Source of the DNA: Asterias rubens
Taxonomy: Eukaryota > Echinodermata > Asteroidea > Forcipulatida > Asteriidae
Assembly (NCBI RefSeq): GCF_902459465.1
Contig: NC_047067.1
Coordinates: forward strand, 124,001-188,000
Direction: 5' to 3'
Length of the DNA stretch: 64,000 nt
Shown here piece after piece: positions 1-11,800 of the stretch. The notes beneath the pieces were generated by a model. It was not told the DNA's origin. It made no database searches and saw nothing but the letters and a program-made list of their open reading frames with translations. Made by a program: the position numbers and the translations under genes. Position 1 is the stretch's first letter; each line of letters starts with the position of its first letter.

Positions 1-711
1 AATAAGACGGTTAGTTTCCGATAAATTATCCGTACTTACCGACCCAAGGACTTTACTTACCACGGCTGACATTTCTGTCAGCCTTTTCCTTGGGACCCGG
101 CGCAAAGCTGGAATACTCCACCCGTTTGACCCCTTCGCCGCTTCCATCACCTCTTGAAGCCTAGCCTTAATCTGCACTTCCTCCTCCGTGAACTCTACGC
201 CCTCCTCATCGTCGATGCCATCATCATCCTGACCATTTCGCAACCCTGGCTGGTTCACCTCATCTTCACTCTGTGAGCTAGCAGCAGCCGCCTCCTCCGG
301 TATTTGGTGGTTAACAATATCTGTTCCATCACTTTCAGCTTGTACTATCCTCCTCATCTCCTCAATTTCCACATTGGTTAACCACTGGTTCCGTTTGATA
401 GTACTTATCTGGTCTGCAAGCCGCTGCTCACTAATCTCAAACATTCCTTTATCTTGCCATAGGCTTATCATTCTCCTTCTGTATCCTCTCTTGTCCGGTT
501 CACTCTTAATATAACAGTCCATCGCAATTTTGTTATCGTTCTTACTCCATTTTCTCCTGGTTCCACCACGAATCCCGTTGTGAGCAGTTTGGATACGATC
601 TGGTAGCACCTGCTCAGGCATACCAACCAGATCGGGTGAAGGACTTCCTCTCTGGGAGTTTGTCACTCTTTCACCGTTGAATTGATGCTCCATAGCACTC
701 ATTATTAACAT
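1..711 (-). CDS. N-terminal part of a retrotransposon-like ORF, runs off the window
   Basis: The minus strand is open for 237 codons from an ATG at 711 to the window edge. An in-frame stop lies just upstream at 739-741, and further in-frame ATGs are at 702 and 693. The product is charged and has a basic stretch around residues 50-110 with the pattern RRKWSKNDNK, SEPDKRGYRRRM and EQRLADQ, followed by an acidic Ser/Glu/Asp-rich segment. From memory, this layout (a KWS..N-type helix, then KRGYR.RM, then EQRLADQ) is common at the N-terminus of reverse-transcriptase ORFs in cnidarian and echinoderm genomes. That assignment is recognition, not a search. No reverse transcriptase domain is visible because it would lie to the left of the window. 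It lies upstream of the INSC exons on the opposite strand, so it is probably an insertion in an INSC intron. Confidence 0.6.
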   Translation of the reverse strand, partial: MLIMSAMEHQFNGERVTNSQRGSPSPDLVGMPEQVLPDRIQTAHNGIRGGTRRKWSKNDNKIAMDCYIKSEPDKRGYRRRMISLWQDKGMFEISEQRLADQISTIKRNQWLTNVEIEEMRRIVQAESDGTDIVNHQIPEEAAAASSQSEDEVNQPGLRNGQDDDGIDDEEGVEFTEEEVQIKARLQEVMEAAKGSNGWSIPALRRVPRKRLTEMSAVVSKVLGSVSTDNLSETNRLI

Positions 712-1094
712 CACAAAATTGTGAGAAAGTTTATAGTTTCAGGGAGAATCACATACAGCAACGCTGTAGAATATCCAACCCTACGAAGACTTAACACTGG
801 TTGTAATCAAGATGTTCCAAAGGACGCGGATGATGCGCGTGTCCGTTCACTGATTCAATGCACACGGTGCGGTCTACGTTGTAGAAAGTTTTCCGAATAC
901 GAAAAAAATCCAACCTTTTTCCACCAAAAATAGCAACAAGGTGTTAACTAGTTGCCTTCAAACTTACCCTGCGGTGTCTACCAAGTAGTACCAACAAGGA
1001 GTTAACTTTTGGTGCAAAACAAACAGCGGGAAACAATATTTATCTTCTATAGAATCGAGAGCCGATCTGAAGCAGTGTTCCTTGTCTTGTCGCC

Positions 1095-1205
<111 letters not shown>

Positions 1206-1243
1206 GCCTTCACCTAGAACTAATGAACCTTTTGTTTTTTCAG

Positions 1244-4200
1244 CATTGTGTGAAAATGCCTCATCAAGTTCTGTTTTTGTCATCTCAACATCTGCAATAG
1301 CCAATATCACCTTCATGGACAGTATGGCCTGTGAATGCCTGGCCAGTTACCACACCACAAGGGCGCTAGTCAAAGGTTGTAAAGGAGGCAAAGCCAGCAC
1401 TCTGTACTGTCAAGATCAGGTAGGAGTTATAAACCATTAAGGAAGTAGATTTACTTACTTTATTTCTTGTGCTAATGTGCCGTTACATAGACTGTTCATA
1501 GATTGGCTGAAAACATAAATCTGAAGTTTAAAGTAGTTTGTTCAATGATTTACATGGTTTGAGTAATGGCACTTAAAGAAACAAAGCTGCAAGATTTGTA
1601 CTTAAGCTTGTAAATACCAATAATTATTTAGTATTATTAATATGACTCAAGATGAAAGACTTGTGAGCAAAAACCATAACGCTGTAATGTTGCATTTATC
1701 TTCAAAAATGTAGGTAGCAACAATATTAGCCAATATGGCCGTCACAGAGCAGTGTCGAAAAGAAATAATTGAATCCGGCGGTACAAGACTCCTGGTGAGT
1801 TTCCTGAGCGCGAGGGCGCCATCATATTCAGGGAAGGAGAGTCCACAGAGTAGTGATAGCGGAGACGTTCAGCAAGCGGCTTTATTATCCTGTGAAAAGG
1901 TGCTTCAGAAAGCTGCAATTGCCTTGGCTAGATTAGCCAGGGATCAGACCAGTGCAGAACACATTCTAGATTTAGAAGGTACGTCTTGTATTTGGGTTTT
2001 TGATATTAATTTGTTGGAGTATAGCTGCACTGCTTTATAAGCATGTGCTGTAAGAGCATCTGGTCAGTGACAAACTGACAAACAGGACAAACTGACAACA
2101 ACACAACTAATAAGGACATTATTGACAGCATATACGCACACAGCACAATTGGATTGCAACACATTCCTCCAAGACAGCAGCAATGCTTTTAGGAGAGTAC
2201 AAAAACTCAAGACAATTACACAAGAGCTTGCAACTCTCTTTGATTCTGCAGAAAGTTCCCTGAAAATTAACCAATCTTTCCATGTTCTGATGAACAAATA
2301 AAATAATCTCACTGATTATGGAAAAAATTCCCCTTTTTGTGTTAAATGCAAGTTAAATATCTCCTTGATTGTTGTGTGGCCCAATTTCCTCCAAAAGGTG
2401 TTTGATTATTGCTAAAGAATTTTTGAATGATTTAAGCTTAAGGACTTACTGATTTCCCCATTGTGAGGTTTTACTCCCACATCTAAAACTGAATCTTTCC
2501 ATCAGAATCTTCTCAACGCCTTCAGGCCTACTGGTTGCAGTGCAAATCACTTTCAAATGCATGATATTCTTCCGACTTTAGTCTCATTTCTGAGTGTTTT
2601 GCCCTTGGAAAAAATCAGACAAAATCGTGACTCATAAATACCTCAGACAGTTTCGCTATTCCTATTGGTGGAGAGCGCGTCACATGGGTGTGTATAAACC
2701 TATGTTTATGACCAGTAAAAAGTGTTGAAACATGGGTGTGACACGCGAGTTTGCACCTGTGCTTACAAGTTTCTTCATTCCTATTGGTCGAGAGCAATGG
2801 CCGAAACAGTGTGCCACATCACGCGATACACGTGATGCGCACAGCATTCCCTTATAAGGAGTTGTTTACCCGAGGGCCTTGACTGGGCCTTACCATTTCA
2901 TAGCTGGAGGGGTGTTGTGTTGAAAAAAATCATTGAAAAATTATATTTTTTGCATTTATTTTACTTTTTGGCCATAAGTGTTGATATTTTTTGTCCAAAA
3001 AGGTATTTATGAATGGGAATCAAGGTGTGTTGAATTGGTTTTCAACAGTGGTTTAAACCCGCCGAGGCCTGGTTCTTGATAATTTACCTCGACTTTGTCT
3101 CGGTAAAATTATCAAGAACCAGGCTTCGTTGGGATTAAACCACAAGTTGAAAACCTCTTCACCACACATTGATTCCCTTATTAAATAGCATCAAAGTATA
3201 TTGAAGCATGCACCATGTGTACATACATGTACAGGTAAGGCTAAAATATAGTTTTCTATTTTTTTCAAGAACCAAAATATCATGCCTGCTTCTGAGGATC
3301 CCTTGGGTTCAATAGTTACAAGAAATACTTAGTAATTTGAATGTTGCTAATATATATGTCTGTTTCTTTGTTCAGCCATTCCTAGGTTAGTAGAGCTGTG
3401 TAGCAACAGACGAGAGAGGAATGACAGTGAACCGGTCCTTGTTGCTTGCCTTGTAAGTTTGATGTCAACCATCTTTACCATCATTAATAAAACTACAAGC
3501 CATATGCCTAGTTTGGCTGTGTTCTATGTAGCTATGGCTAGGGCTGGGGACTCGGTCTTGTTGCTTGCCTTGTTAGTTTGATGTCAACCATCTTTACCAT
3601 CATTAATAAAACTACAAGCCATATGCCTTGTTTGGCTGTGTTCTATGTAGCTATGGCTAGGGCTGGGGACTCGGTCTTGTTGCTTGCATTGTTAGTTTGA
3701 TATCAACCATCTATACCATCATTAATAAAACTAAAAGCCATATGCCTAGTTTGGCTGTGTTCTATGTAGCTATGGCTAGGGCTGGGGACTGGGTCTTGTT
3801 GCTTGCCTTGTAAGTTTGATATCAACCATCTATACCATCATTAATAAAACTAAAAGCCATATGCCTTGTTTGGCTGTGTTCTATGGAGCTATGGCTAGGG
3901 ATGGGGACTGGGTCTTGTTGCTTGCCTTGTAAGTTTGATATCAACCATCTTTACCATCATTAATAAAACTAAAAGCCATATGCCTTGTTTGGCTGTGTTC
4001 TACATGTATGCTATAAGGCTGGGGCTATTGCTTTTTGCAGCTACACTAAGATCTGTCAGTCATAACCAATAACTGTCTCGGTTTAAATGGCGATTATTGT
4101 TAGAGTTGCGAAAACACACCGCAAGTCTTTTGAATAGCGATCCAGGAATAGCCAATGTGGAAGCTCTTAAAGCATTAGATGAGATATTATGTAGCTATGC

Positions 4201-4537
4201 ATATCACAGTCAAGTTGTTAACTTAGGTTTTGGGTTAGGGTGTAGGGTTCGCAGAACTCAAGAAAGTATACAGTGCATAATAAACATCAGTGTAGGGCTA
4301 AATACAAACTATATTCTTTATCACATTGCAAAGTTAACATCTATTCAGTCAAGTTGTATGTATATCCAGTCAAGTGATATTTCTTGTTGGTTGTTTGTCT
4401 CCCAGGCTGCATTGAGGAGGCTTCACAGTATTCTTGGGCCGTCTGTCTTCAAGACGTCTGATGTAGAGCAGCTGATTCGACCAAGACTCATTGATTCATT
4501 CAACATGTGTGCAAAAACCAAAGAGAGTTTTGTGTAA
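1244..4537 (+). CDS. INSC: Inscuteable homologue, 3' end (last four exons)
   Basis: Four exons with GT-AG borders join in phase: 1244-1419, 1714-1978, 3376-3452 and 4406-4537 (TAA stop). They encode the last ~215 residues; earlier exons lie left of the window. The peptide is an armadillo-type helical repeat region with SAIANITFMDSMACECL, VATILANMAV, LVELC and VLVACLAALRRL, ending LIDSFNMCAKTKESFV. The phase junction VLVACL|AALRRL and the C-terminal ESFV match vertebrate INSC as I remember it. Inscuteable is the adaptor that links the Par3/Par6/aPKC polarity complex to LGN/Pins to orient the mitotic spindle; in that family the C-terminal tail is a PDZ ligand. The intron after exon 3376-3452 begins inside a 119-bp tandem repeat that copies the donor site. 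No AATAAA is seen between the stop and 4807. The exon 1244 acceptor leaves a split codon (xCA), so the upstream exon must end in phase 1. Confidence 0.85.
2244..2300. repeat. Short dispersed repeat (also at 10.03 kb)
   Basis: This intronic stretch starting AAAGTTCCCTGAAAAT with CCATGTTC near its end recurs around 10031-10075 with few differences. It is one end of a dispersed repeat whose other half is seen at 10.09 kb and 63.27 kb. It has no coding content. Confidence 0.5.
2640..3190. mobile_element. Fold-back MITE-like repeat, copy 1
   Basis: A dispersed repeat in the INSC intron. Its right part is a long hairpin: the segment from about 3017 to 3092 (GGGAATCAAGGTGTGTTGAA ... CTGGTTCTTGATAATTTACC) pairs with about 3104 to 3180 (GGTAAAATTATCAAGAACCA ... 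CACACATTGATTCCC), with a short loop. The left part (CCTATTGGTCGAGAGCAA ... TATAAGGAGTTGTTTACCCG) is shared with the copy at 21432-21775, in the same orientation. No ORF is present. The superfamily is unknown. Confidence 0.75.
3434..4024. repeat. 119-bp tandem repeat seeded on the INSC donor site
   Basis: Five units have a constant 119-bp period. The GT of the donor-like motif falls at 3453 (the real donor), 3572, 3691, 3810 and 3929. Each unit starts with the last exon bases (CTTGTTGCTTGCCTT) followed by GTAAGTTTGAT. Units 2 and 3 carry GTTAG in place of GTAAG; units 1, 4 and 5 keep GTAAG. Only the first belongs to the exon; the rest are intronic duplicates. Confidence 0.93.
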
Positions 4538-4807
4538 ACAAACTCTGAAATCACTCTGCCAAGACACATTGTAAGATTTGTCTTTCAACAAAGAACCAAA
4601 CTAACAGAAGTGGTTACTGAAATATTTCTGACAAATTCCGTGGATCATCATAATTCTGATCAAAGTGCTGGAAAATTTGCAAAAGCATCGTGGAAATATA
4701 CTACGATTGTGTAGTATAAATTAAATTAAATTAAATTGCAGTTGTGTACCTTTTCTTGGTGCAAGACGTTCTTATTGAGTTAGTATAACCATAAAACCAA
4801 AGAACTA
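4538..4807 (+). other. INSC 3' untranslated region and flank
   Basis: Non-coding sequence between the INSC stop and the Tc1-type element. It contains a short (TTAAA)n tract near 4720-4735. The first AATAAA downstream of the stop (about 4817-4822) lies just inside the transposon terminal repeat, so the gene may use a transposon-supplied polyadenylation signal. That is an inference. Confidence 0.4.
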
Positions 4808-5905
4808 AACTGCGCCAATAAAGTATCTAAACACTTGCAAATGGTCAGATATATCGGAACCTGAAACAGTATGCCAAAAAATAATTATTCATTTTGAGTC
4901 ACCGTTAATTTCTGCACATTTTGACACATCTTGTGTTGCGCTGCGATGTTGTTTGGTGGATTTACGGGCACTTGAATTTCAAAAGTCGAATTTCAAAAGT
5001 TGCAAAAGCCCCTATTCAAGCTAAATCGTTGTATTGTGACGAGTAAGATCGGCGTTTCTTTTGCTCGCCTTTTATAAATGATGTTTTTTTGGTCGCGTTT
5101 TGGATAAATCGGTTGCGATGAACATACTCACCAATAATTGTCAGTAACCAAGCCAAGGGGTCAAAGATGGGAGGCATACAACAATGGTAAGACAGGGAAA
5201 GGTGTTTCAAGATAACAGGAAAGATGGCTCAAACGACCAAACAGGAAAGAGGACGGATCGTTGGTTTGATAGAAGCCAGTACGTCGATGCGACGGCCAGT
5301 AAATGGTGGAATCGCTACCAAGCTCAGGGAAATGTGGACGACCTGCCAAGGAGTGGCTGTCCGAGGGTGACTTCTGCAGCAGGAGAAGAAAGTGAACAAG
5401 TCCATAAAGCCTGACACCACTCTCAAGGGGTTTGCGACGCATCCTGATCAGGAAATGGCAGGGGATTGACCAGGGACAGATCAGAGGTCTCATTGAGAGT
5501 ATGAGAAGACGACTCCTTGCCGTTCAGGACAATGATGGAGGACACACCAAGAATGGAGGACAGGATAACAGCAGTTTTAGAGTTAAAGATACGGCAATTA
5601 ATGTTATGGTCATGTAAACGAAACGAGTTTGTGTCTTTTGTCTTGATTTTGTCTGAGTGTGATGCTTATGTGAGTTCCCTTTTGGAATTGGGGTGAATAG
5701 GGGCTTTTGCAACTTTTGAAATTCGACCTTAAGCCACTCAAGTGTCCTTAAATCCACCAAACAACATCGTAGCGCAACACAAGATGTGTCAAAACGTGCA
5801 GAAATTAACGGTGAATAGAAACGAACAATTAAATTTTTGTATACTATTTCAGGTTCCGATAAATCTGACCATTTGTAAGTGTTTAGATACTTTATTGGCG
5901 CAGTT
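4808..5905. mobile_element. Internally deleted Tc1/mariner-type element with long TIRs
   Basis: The outer bases AACTGCGCCAATAAAGTATC at 4808 are the reverse complement of the right end finishing at 5905. TA dinucleotides flank both sides (4806-4807, 5906-5907), as expected for Tc1/mariner target duplication. The inverted repeats extend about 210 bp inward, to GCAAAAGCCCC near 5014 and GGGGCTTTTGC near 5699, with scattered mismatches. Between them sit broken transposase remnants on the plus strand. Length is ~1.1 kb against 1.3-2 kb or more for an autonomous element. Confidence 0.85.
5224..5553 (+). pseudogene. Decayed Tc1-like transposase (N- and C-terminal pieces)
   Basis: From the ATG at 5224 one frame gives MAQTTKQERGRIVGLIEAS, and a neighbouring frame continues ASKWWNRYQAQGNVDDLPRS and GCPRVTSA. 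Together they resemble the paired helix-turn-helix DNA-binding region of Tc1 transposases (GRIVGLIEAG ... V.RWWNRYQ..G...D.PRSGRPR). About 60 bp later another frame reads DQGQIRGLIESMRRRLLAV and DNDGGHTK, the typical C-terminal end of these transposases (I..LI.SM.RR...V....GGHT.Y). The catalytic DDE core between them is missing, and several frameshifts separate the pieces. It cannot encode a working transposase. Confidence 0.75.
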
Positions 5906-5907
5906 TA

Positions 5908-6941
5908 CATACACTCAACACTATACACATCATGACTATTCCACCAATAGAGGGTGGTCTCTAGAAGTGGTGGTAGATATGGAAGTTTCCCCAACAGCGC
6001 TTAGTTAAGTGTGCAGCGCGGAGTGGGGAATCACGATAGTGTAGTGGCACCAAGACTCTTTAGTACCTCAATTTTAGCTCTACTTAGAGCCAAGTCGAGC
6101 CCTTCACTGATCTTTCCCTAGTGTTTAGGACTAAGTTGTATTTCTACCATGCAATTTTAAATCAATCAAAATCAAAACATGTACAGGAATTTTGTCTTCT
6201 AGTCGGTAGCAATACATGTATGGTTTGTACAGTGGCATATTTGTACATAAGATTTGTTATTTATTGAAACCGTCCATGTTTACAGTAGAATGTTTTTATG
6301 TTATTTTTAAACTAGGGTTTGACCAGATAGAGTATATTTCAGGAGAATATAACTTTTGAGTGGATCGCAGACAAGACACTTAACAATCTATAAATATATT
6401 ACATATTTTTCAAAGACTGAAGTCTTTGAGGTAAAATACTAAAGTAAAAGTATGTGCTTGTTTATGGCTCAATGGTACCAGGGTTGCCAGTCTGGAGGTT
6501 GCTTTACTTAAGCTTACTCTGAACCATTTTACATACATGTGTTTACCTACATGTAGCAACTGTCTCCTTAGACTGAGGAATTTAAATTAATGCAGTAACT
6601 GGTGACTAAGCAAATTATTTTACCAGAGACTATTCAAGTAAAACTGGCAAATGGCTTATTGGTGAAAGGGAAAATTGAAGGATGACATAAATCGGGCTAA
6701 TCTTGACCCAAGACGTCGGTGATTTGTAGGGGATTGTATACTGGGCTCATACATAGTAATTATCATCATCATCATCATCATCATCTTCCTATACTGTGCA
6801 GAAACCTCCTCTGGAGTATACTCGCACATTGGTTGAGGTGCAAACCAGCAGGTGCAGACATAAACTCAGGCATAAAAAGATACGTACATGTATACTGTGC
6901 AAGTAAAAGCATTTAAGCATTTTGTGTGGGGGGATGGGTAA
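5908..6941. other. Intergenic DNA, no gene recognised
   Basis: No exon with supported splice sites or protein similarity is visible. It contains a short (ATC)n microsatellite at about 6761-6784 and AT-rich sequence between the Tc1-type element and the LINE fragment. Confidence 0.5.
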
Positions 6942-7313
6942 TTAGCTGAAGGTGACACCGTTCAGTCTGGTCTTGAAGACATCCAGTGACTCAATAACTT
7001 GCTTGGGCAGTGAATTCCACAGGCGGATGGTGTCTGGGAAGAAGGAGCCTTTCAGTAAGTTTGTGCGGGTGGATGGAACAAGGAGTTTCATGTTATTTCC
7101 TCTGGTGGATGACTTGGCTGGGATTAGCTGGTTGTCAGGGATGTCAATGAGTTTGTTGATTACCCGGTACATCATTGAAACTTTGGAGATGACTCGCCTA
7201 TGTTGCAACAACTCCCAACCCAGGTTACAGAGCATGGTGTTGACACTATCTGTGAAGTAGCCGTTCATAATGTATCGAGCAGCATTGCGTGTAAAAGGGC
7301 GCCCTCTAACGAT
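6942..7313 (-). pseudogene. LINE reverse transcriptase, C-terminal fragment
   Basis: The minus-strand frame reads RGRPFTRNAARYIMNGYF, LGWELLQHRRVISKVSMMYR, then SFFPDTIRLWNSLPKQVIE and stops at 6942. This is the recognisable C-terminal tail of CR1/L2-like non-LTR retrotransposon ORF2 proteins (LGW..L..RR...L...YK, then the SFFPRTI..WNSLP block). The polymerase core is absent, as expected of a 5'-truncated or decayed copy. It ends in the stop codon followed by AT-rich sequence without a clear tail. Confidence 0.75.
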
Positions 7314-8884
7314 TATCCACTATTGATCACCAACATCTTGGGCAGAGACTAAAAGCAGGCCTGATCGTGATACATTTTATAAAGGCGTTAGGTTTGAAGT
7401 GAAGTAAAGTTTAAAACGAAATAACCATAAAGAAGAAAAGAGGAACACACCATTTTCCCTGATGAAAAGTATAATATGATAAATTTTATTTTATCACACA
7501 GTTGGAATGATTAACAACTATACTACATTAAAATAACGGGTTAATTTTTCCTGCAATATCAAGACTGTTTTATTTCCTTGGAGCTAACAAAACAACTTAA
7601 AAAAGGAGATCTTTTCTGATGATCTTGATTATTCTGCTTGGTACTTAAAACCCTCCACAATCAACAGCACGGTTTCTACTTGAACTTGATGGGTTTGGTA
7701 TAAATGTACAGCCATGGCACGGGGCTTATCCATTTCCTAGTTCATTCATCTTGGTGTTGATTGTGCATAGACCATTATGTAACTTGTGAGAGCATCGTCT
7801 GTATTTTAACTTATTTTGGTACCCCAACCACCTTTAAACCAATGTTTAAAACTGAGTAAATGCTACAAATATGTACCTTTACCAGAATAATTGCAGTGCT
7901 GCACCAATCACCAATCATCCTACCTCAATAATCTCAAACTGGTTATATAAATTTGAATACCAAACCGAAATATAAACCAAAATATAAACTAAAAGACTAA
8001 TTCATAAAGACTCTTTTTTTTTCGACTTCAATTGCTTCATGATTGTGCAAGATACATTTCTGATATTGATGTTCTGGTGTATTTTCTCAATATTGACGAA
8101 ATAGTTTGATCATAACTTTATTTTAGATTGAGGTACTGCTGTTATTATTTAATAATTACTATGATATTTAAAAAGTAAGATATAATTTTAGTATATTTTT
8201 CTATCAAAAGATTGTTACAGACCATTCTATGATGGGATATAATTATATAACTGTCACTCGTATTATGAAAACAATCTTGCTTTCATAAACTCAATTACAT
8301 TTACAAATTACAGTTAATTTAAAACAAAAACTGCTGATGTTTACTTTCTGATTCAGCAGGAAAGGCACCTTTTGGATTTATGGCATAAAAATAAAATTGT
8401 AGCAGATCACAAATAACCCTCAAAATGACTTCTCCATGTTTCATATACAATCAAAATGTCACTTTATAGCCGTCTCCACATTTCGCTAGGTGTTCTACAT
8501 ATATGCATAGGCAAAATCTAACGTAAAGAACAAACGTAAAGAACAAACAAAAATGAAAGACAGACAAAACGGGGGGGGGGGGGGGGGGCACGTACCTGTA
8601 GTGCCATATACAGCGACAAAAACTTTCATTACGTCTGCCTCAAGTGCATTGCTAAAATTAGATCCTTCAAAGAACTTCACTTATAAAAATGGAAAAATTG
8701 CAATTACTTGAAAATTCAAACTGGACATCCTTTTAACATTATGGAAATCAATATTTGATAAAGCTAGGGTGTCATCAGACTTGTTATCAATGTCAGGTTG
8801 AGAACTGACCTCTCAGCTCCATTTTCAGATGGAAGTCTTGCATCTTGATGATGAAGAGCAGATGCACTAGGGGGAACATTCACT
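7314..8884 (-). other. Catalase 3' flank / probable 3' UTR
   Basis: AT-rich, non-coding. A minus-strand AATAAA (TTTATT at 7485-7490) about 1.4 kb past the catalase stop is one candidate polyadenylation signal; other AT-rich candidates cannot be excluded. A 17-base G run lies at about 8571-8588. Confidence 0.35.
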
Positions 8885-11800
8885 CTACATTTTCGCAACA
8901 GCAGCTTTACCCTGAAAGAAAACAGTTAACAAAATGAATGGTAAACATACATGTAGGAGAGGATCGGTAAACACATAGAGTCGAAACCAAACCAACAATT
9001 ATTTCCAGAACTACCCGACTAATTTAGATTAGTCGGGTGAAGAGTTTCAAATCCTACTTAAACAAACATGTAGGAGTTTTTTTTATTTAAAGGCAGTGGG
9101 CAATATTGGTAATGACTCAAAACAATAATTGCCATAAAACCTCACTTGGTAATGAGTAGTGGAGAGAGGTTGATAGCATGAAACATTGTGAGAAACGGCT
9201 CCCTCTGAAGTGACATAGTTTTTGAGAAAGAAACAATTTTCCACGAATTTGATTTCGAGACCTCGTAATTAATTTAGAATTTGAGGTATCTAAATCAAGC
9301 ATCTGAAAGCACGCAACTTCTTGTAAAAGGGTGTTTTTTCTTTCATTATTATCTCGCAACTTCGACGACCAATTGAGCTCAAACTTTTACACATTTGTTA
9401 TTTTATGCATATGTACATAGACTGGTCTTTGACAATTACCAATAGTGTCCAGTGTCTTTAAATCATTAATACCATACACTCGAGGTGAGGCTTAAATTAT
9501 AAGTGTGCAAGGGATGGATGAAAGAACAGTAGAGTAGAAAGATGACAATGTTGTGGTCGAATGGTCTAAATCACCGGACCCATTGAATGTATGTGGAAAT
9601 TACAATACTAAACATAAACATTTCCCATACGATCAGCGTTATATCTTCCCTGTCAGAAAGTGTACAAGGTTACTAGAGAAGGATATTTGAAACTTACGGC
9701 TGCTGCCTTGTATTCATCCAGCGCAGCTTGCAGGCGGCGTCCCCATTCCTTGTCGCACTGAGACCAATTCTCAACCTGAAACACAAACCAGATCATTTCA
9801 AATCCTTTGTACCTTAGAACACAACCATATTGTATTATAAAAGACTATTTGATTGGATAATAGGTGGGCCCAATTACATAGAGATGCTCATGCACAACAA
9901 ATAGCTAAACATAACAAAGTTAAGCTTACCAGAAAATACCTGCAATGACACGTGCGCCATCTGTGACTGGTACCTTGCTTAATTTTGCTTAGTAGAACAT
10001 TGTTTTTTATGAACAGCTTCATTTAAAGTTTTGCAAAGTTCCCTGAAAATAACCCAATCTATCCATGTTCGGATGTTATTTTTTTTTTTTACCCATGCAC
10101 CGATGTGTGTTAGCACTGTATACTCGGACTACCCTGAGTCATGTGAAAAAATGTTCTAATGAACAAATTTAAAAAACTCCCCCTAATGATGTTGAATAAA
10201 ATCTCCCCAGTCACAAGATGCAAATGTTGGCAGCTCTGTGTTTATGTCTGACTTGTATGGGAGACTAAGGGTCAAAACTGACCAGGTTTGGTTAAAACAA
10301 TGGCATTGACTCTAGTTGTGGAACTTCTGGTCAAAGCTTTTGAACTGTTTTAGAAAATGAGTCAGAAAATCTTGGCTGGCATGAAGAGTCAGAGACCAGC
10401 ATCACATGGTTTTTGGCTTTATGGATTTATAGGATGATGGATAGCAGAGTTGGGAATCAAGTCGCTATTTTATTTTTACTTGTGACTTGACTTGTGACTT
10501 GACTTGGACAAAATTACTTTTTTAATAGCGACTCAATAAATTGTTAAAAAGTTGTGTTATCGTCGGATACTTTGCTCGGCTCGTGACTTGACTTTTGAGA
10601 AAATGACTTGGACTTGCACAAAATGACTTGCTGCCAATTCTGGGGATGTACATGTAGGCAGGGAAACAGAAAGAGGAGACATACCGCTCTCTTCTGAAGG
10701 AAGTCTTGAGCACCCTTCAGGTGACCGGCCATGTTGGAGACTAAGGCATTCTGTTCACTTGGAGAGAGAACATTCCTCCAGAAGTTTCCTGGCTGGGTGA
10801 AGTTGTCATCATCTTTGGTGTTGTAGCGAGCCACATCACCGCTGGTGCTGAAGGTCTGTTGAGCATACTTCATGTCATCCGTGGGGCCGTTGAAGCTGTT
10901 TGGGTAGTAGTTGGGTGCTCCAGCTGTGGCAGATTGATATCAGATTGATAAACATAAGATTTGAGATGTGACACAGTGGCTGAAATATTCACCATGCCAG
11001 TACACTAACATCTCCAGGCAGGTGGTCACATTTTTGTATGAGTTAAATCGCCCATGTTTTTGTCAGCAGCGGACCACCAGTGATTTAAAATTGATGTACA
11101 AAGTGACTTGTGCCATGTGCCTTTGTTTACTTCTAAACCGACCTCCATTGAGATCTTTCCAGCAGGTTGTGCGCAGTTCTTGTTTAGCAAAAGTTTTGTA
11201 ATAGATTGATGTCAAAGGTCTCATAAGCAAAAGGCGATCTGACCGGTGACATCAAACACTTGAATCTGTCTGTGCTCCATGGTCATGGATGATGTGGCTC
11301 GCTGCCAAAGGTGCCCTTGCCAAAGGGTGCTCGGCAGTGTTGTGCCAATGTGTAAGCCATTCTTATTCGAAGCTGAGTACCTAAATTTGGCACCTACAAT
11401 GTGTTCATGTTCTGGTTTTGGTGGTGCGACATTAAATGGCACATCGTCTAGGTTTGACATTATTTTAAGTGTCTTGCTTCTTTTCAAAGGTATTAAAAAC
11501 CTTTATAATATTTTTTCTAACAATCATTTCACTATGCTTTGGTAGGGACTTACTCTGGTTGTCAGTGACGCACTGTGGCCCATCACGTTGGTAGTTACGA
11601 GTCTTGGCTTTGTACGGGCAGTTGACAGGAATCTGAAGGTAGTTGGTTCCAAGACGATGACGATGGGTATCTGGGTAGGAGAACAGACGTCCCTGAAGAG
11701 AGAAGGAAATAAATACTTTACTGCAATCACAGGACAAAAACAGGAGGATTGGAGGTAACCCAAGCTCTGGTGTTGACAGCAGAACATGCAGAAGAATGTG

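Noticed and set aside
4097..4405. Upstream extension of the last INSC exon as an open frame
   Set aside because: The frame is open by chance. A good acceptor (TTTGTCTCCCAG) at 4405 and the exact VLVACL|AALRRL junction show the exon starts at 4406.
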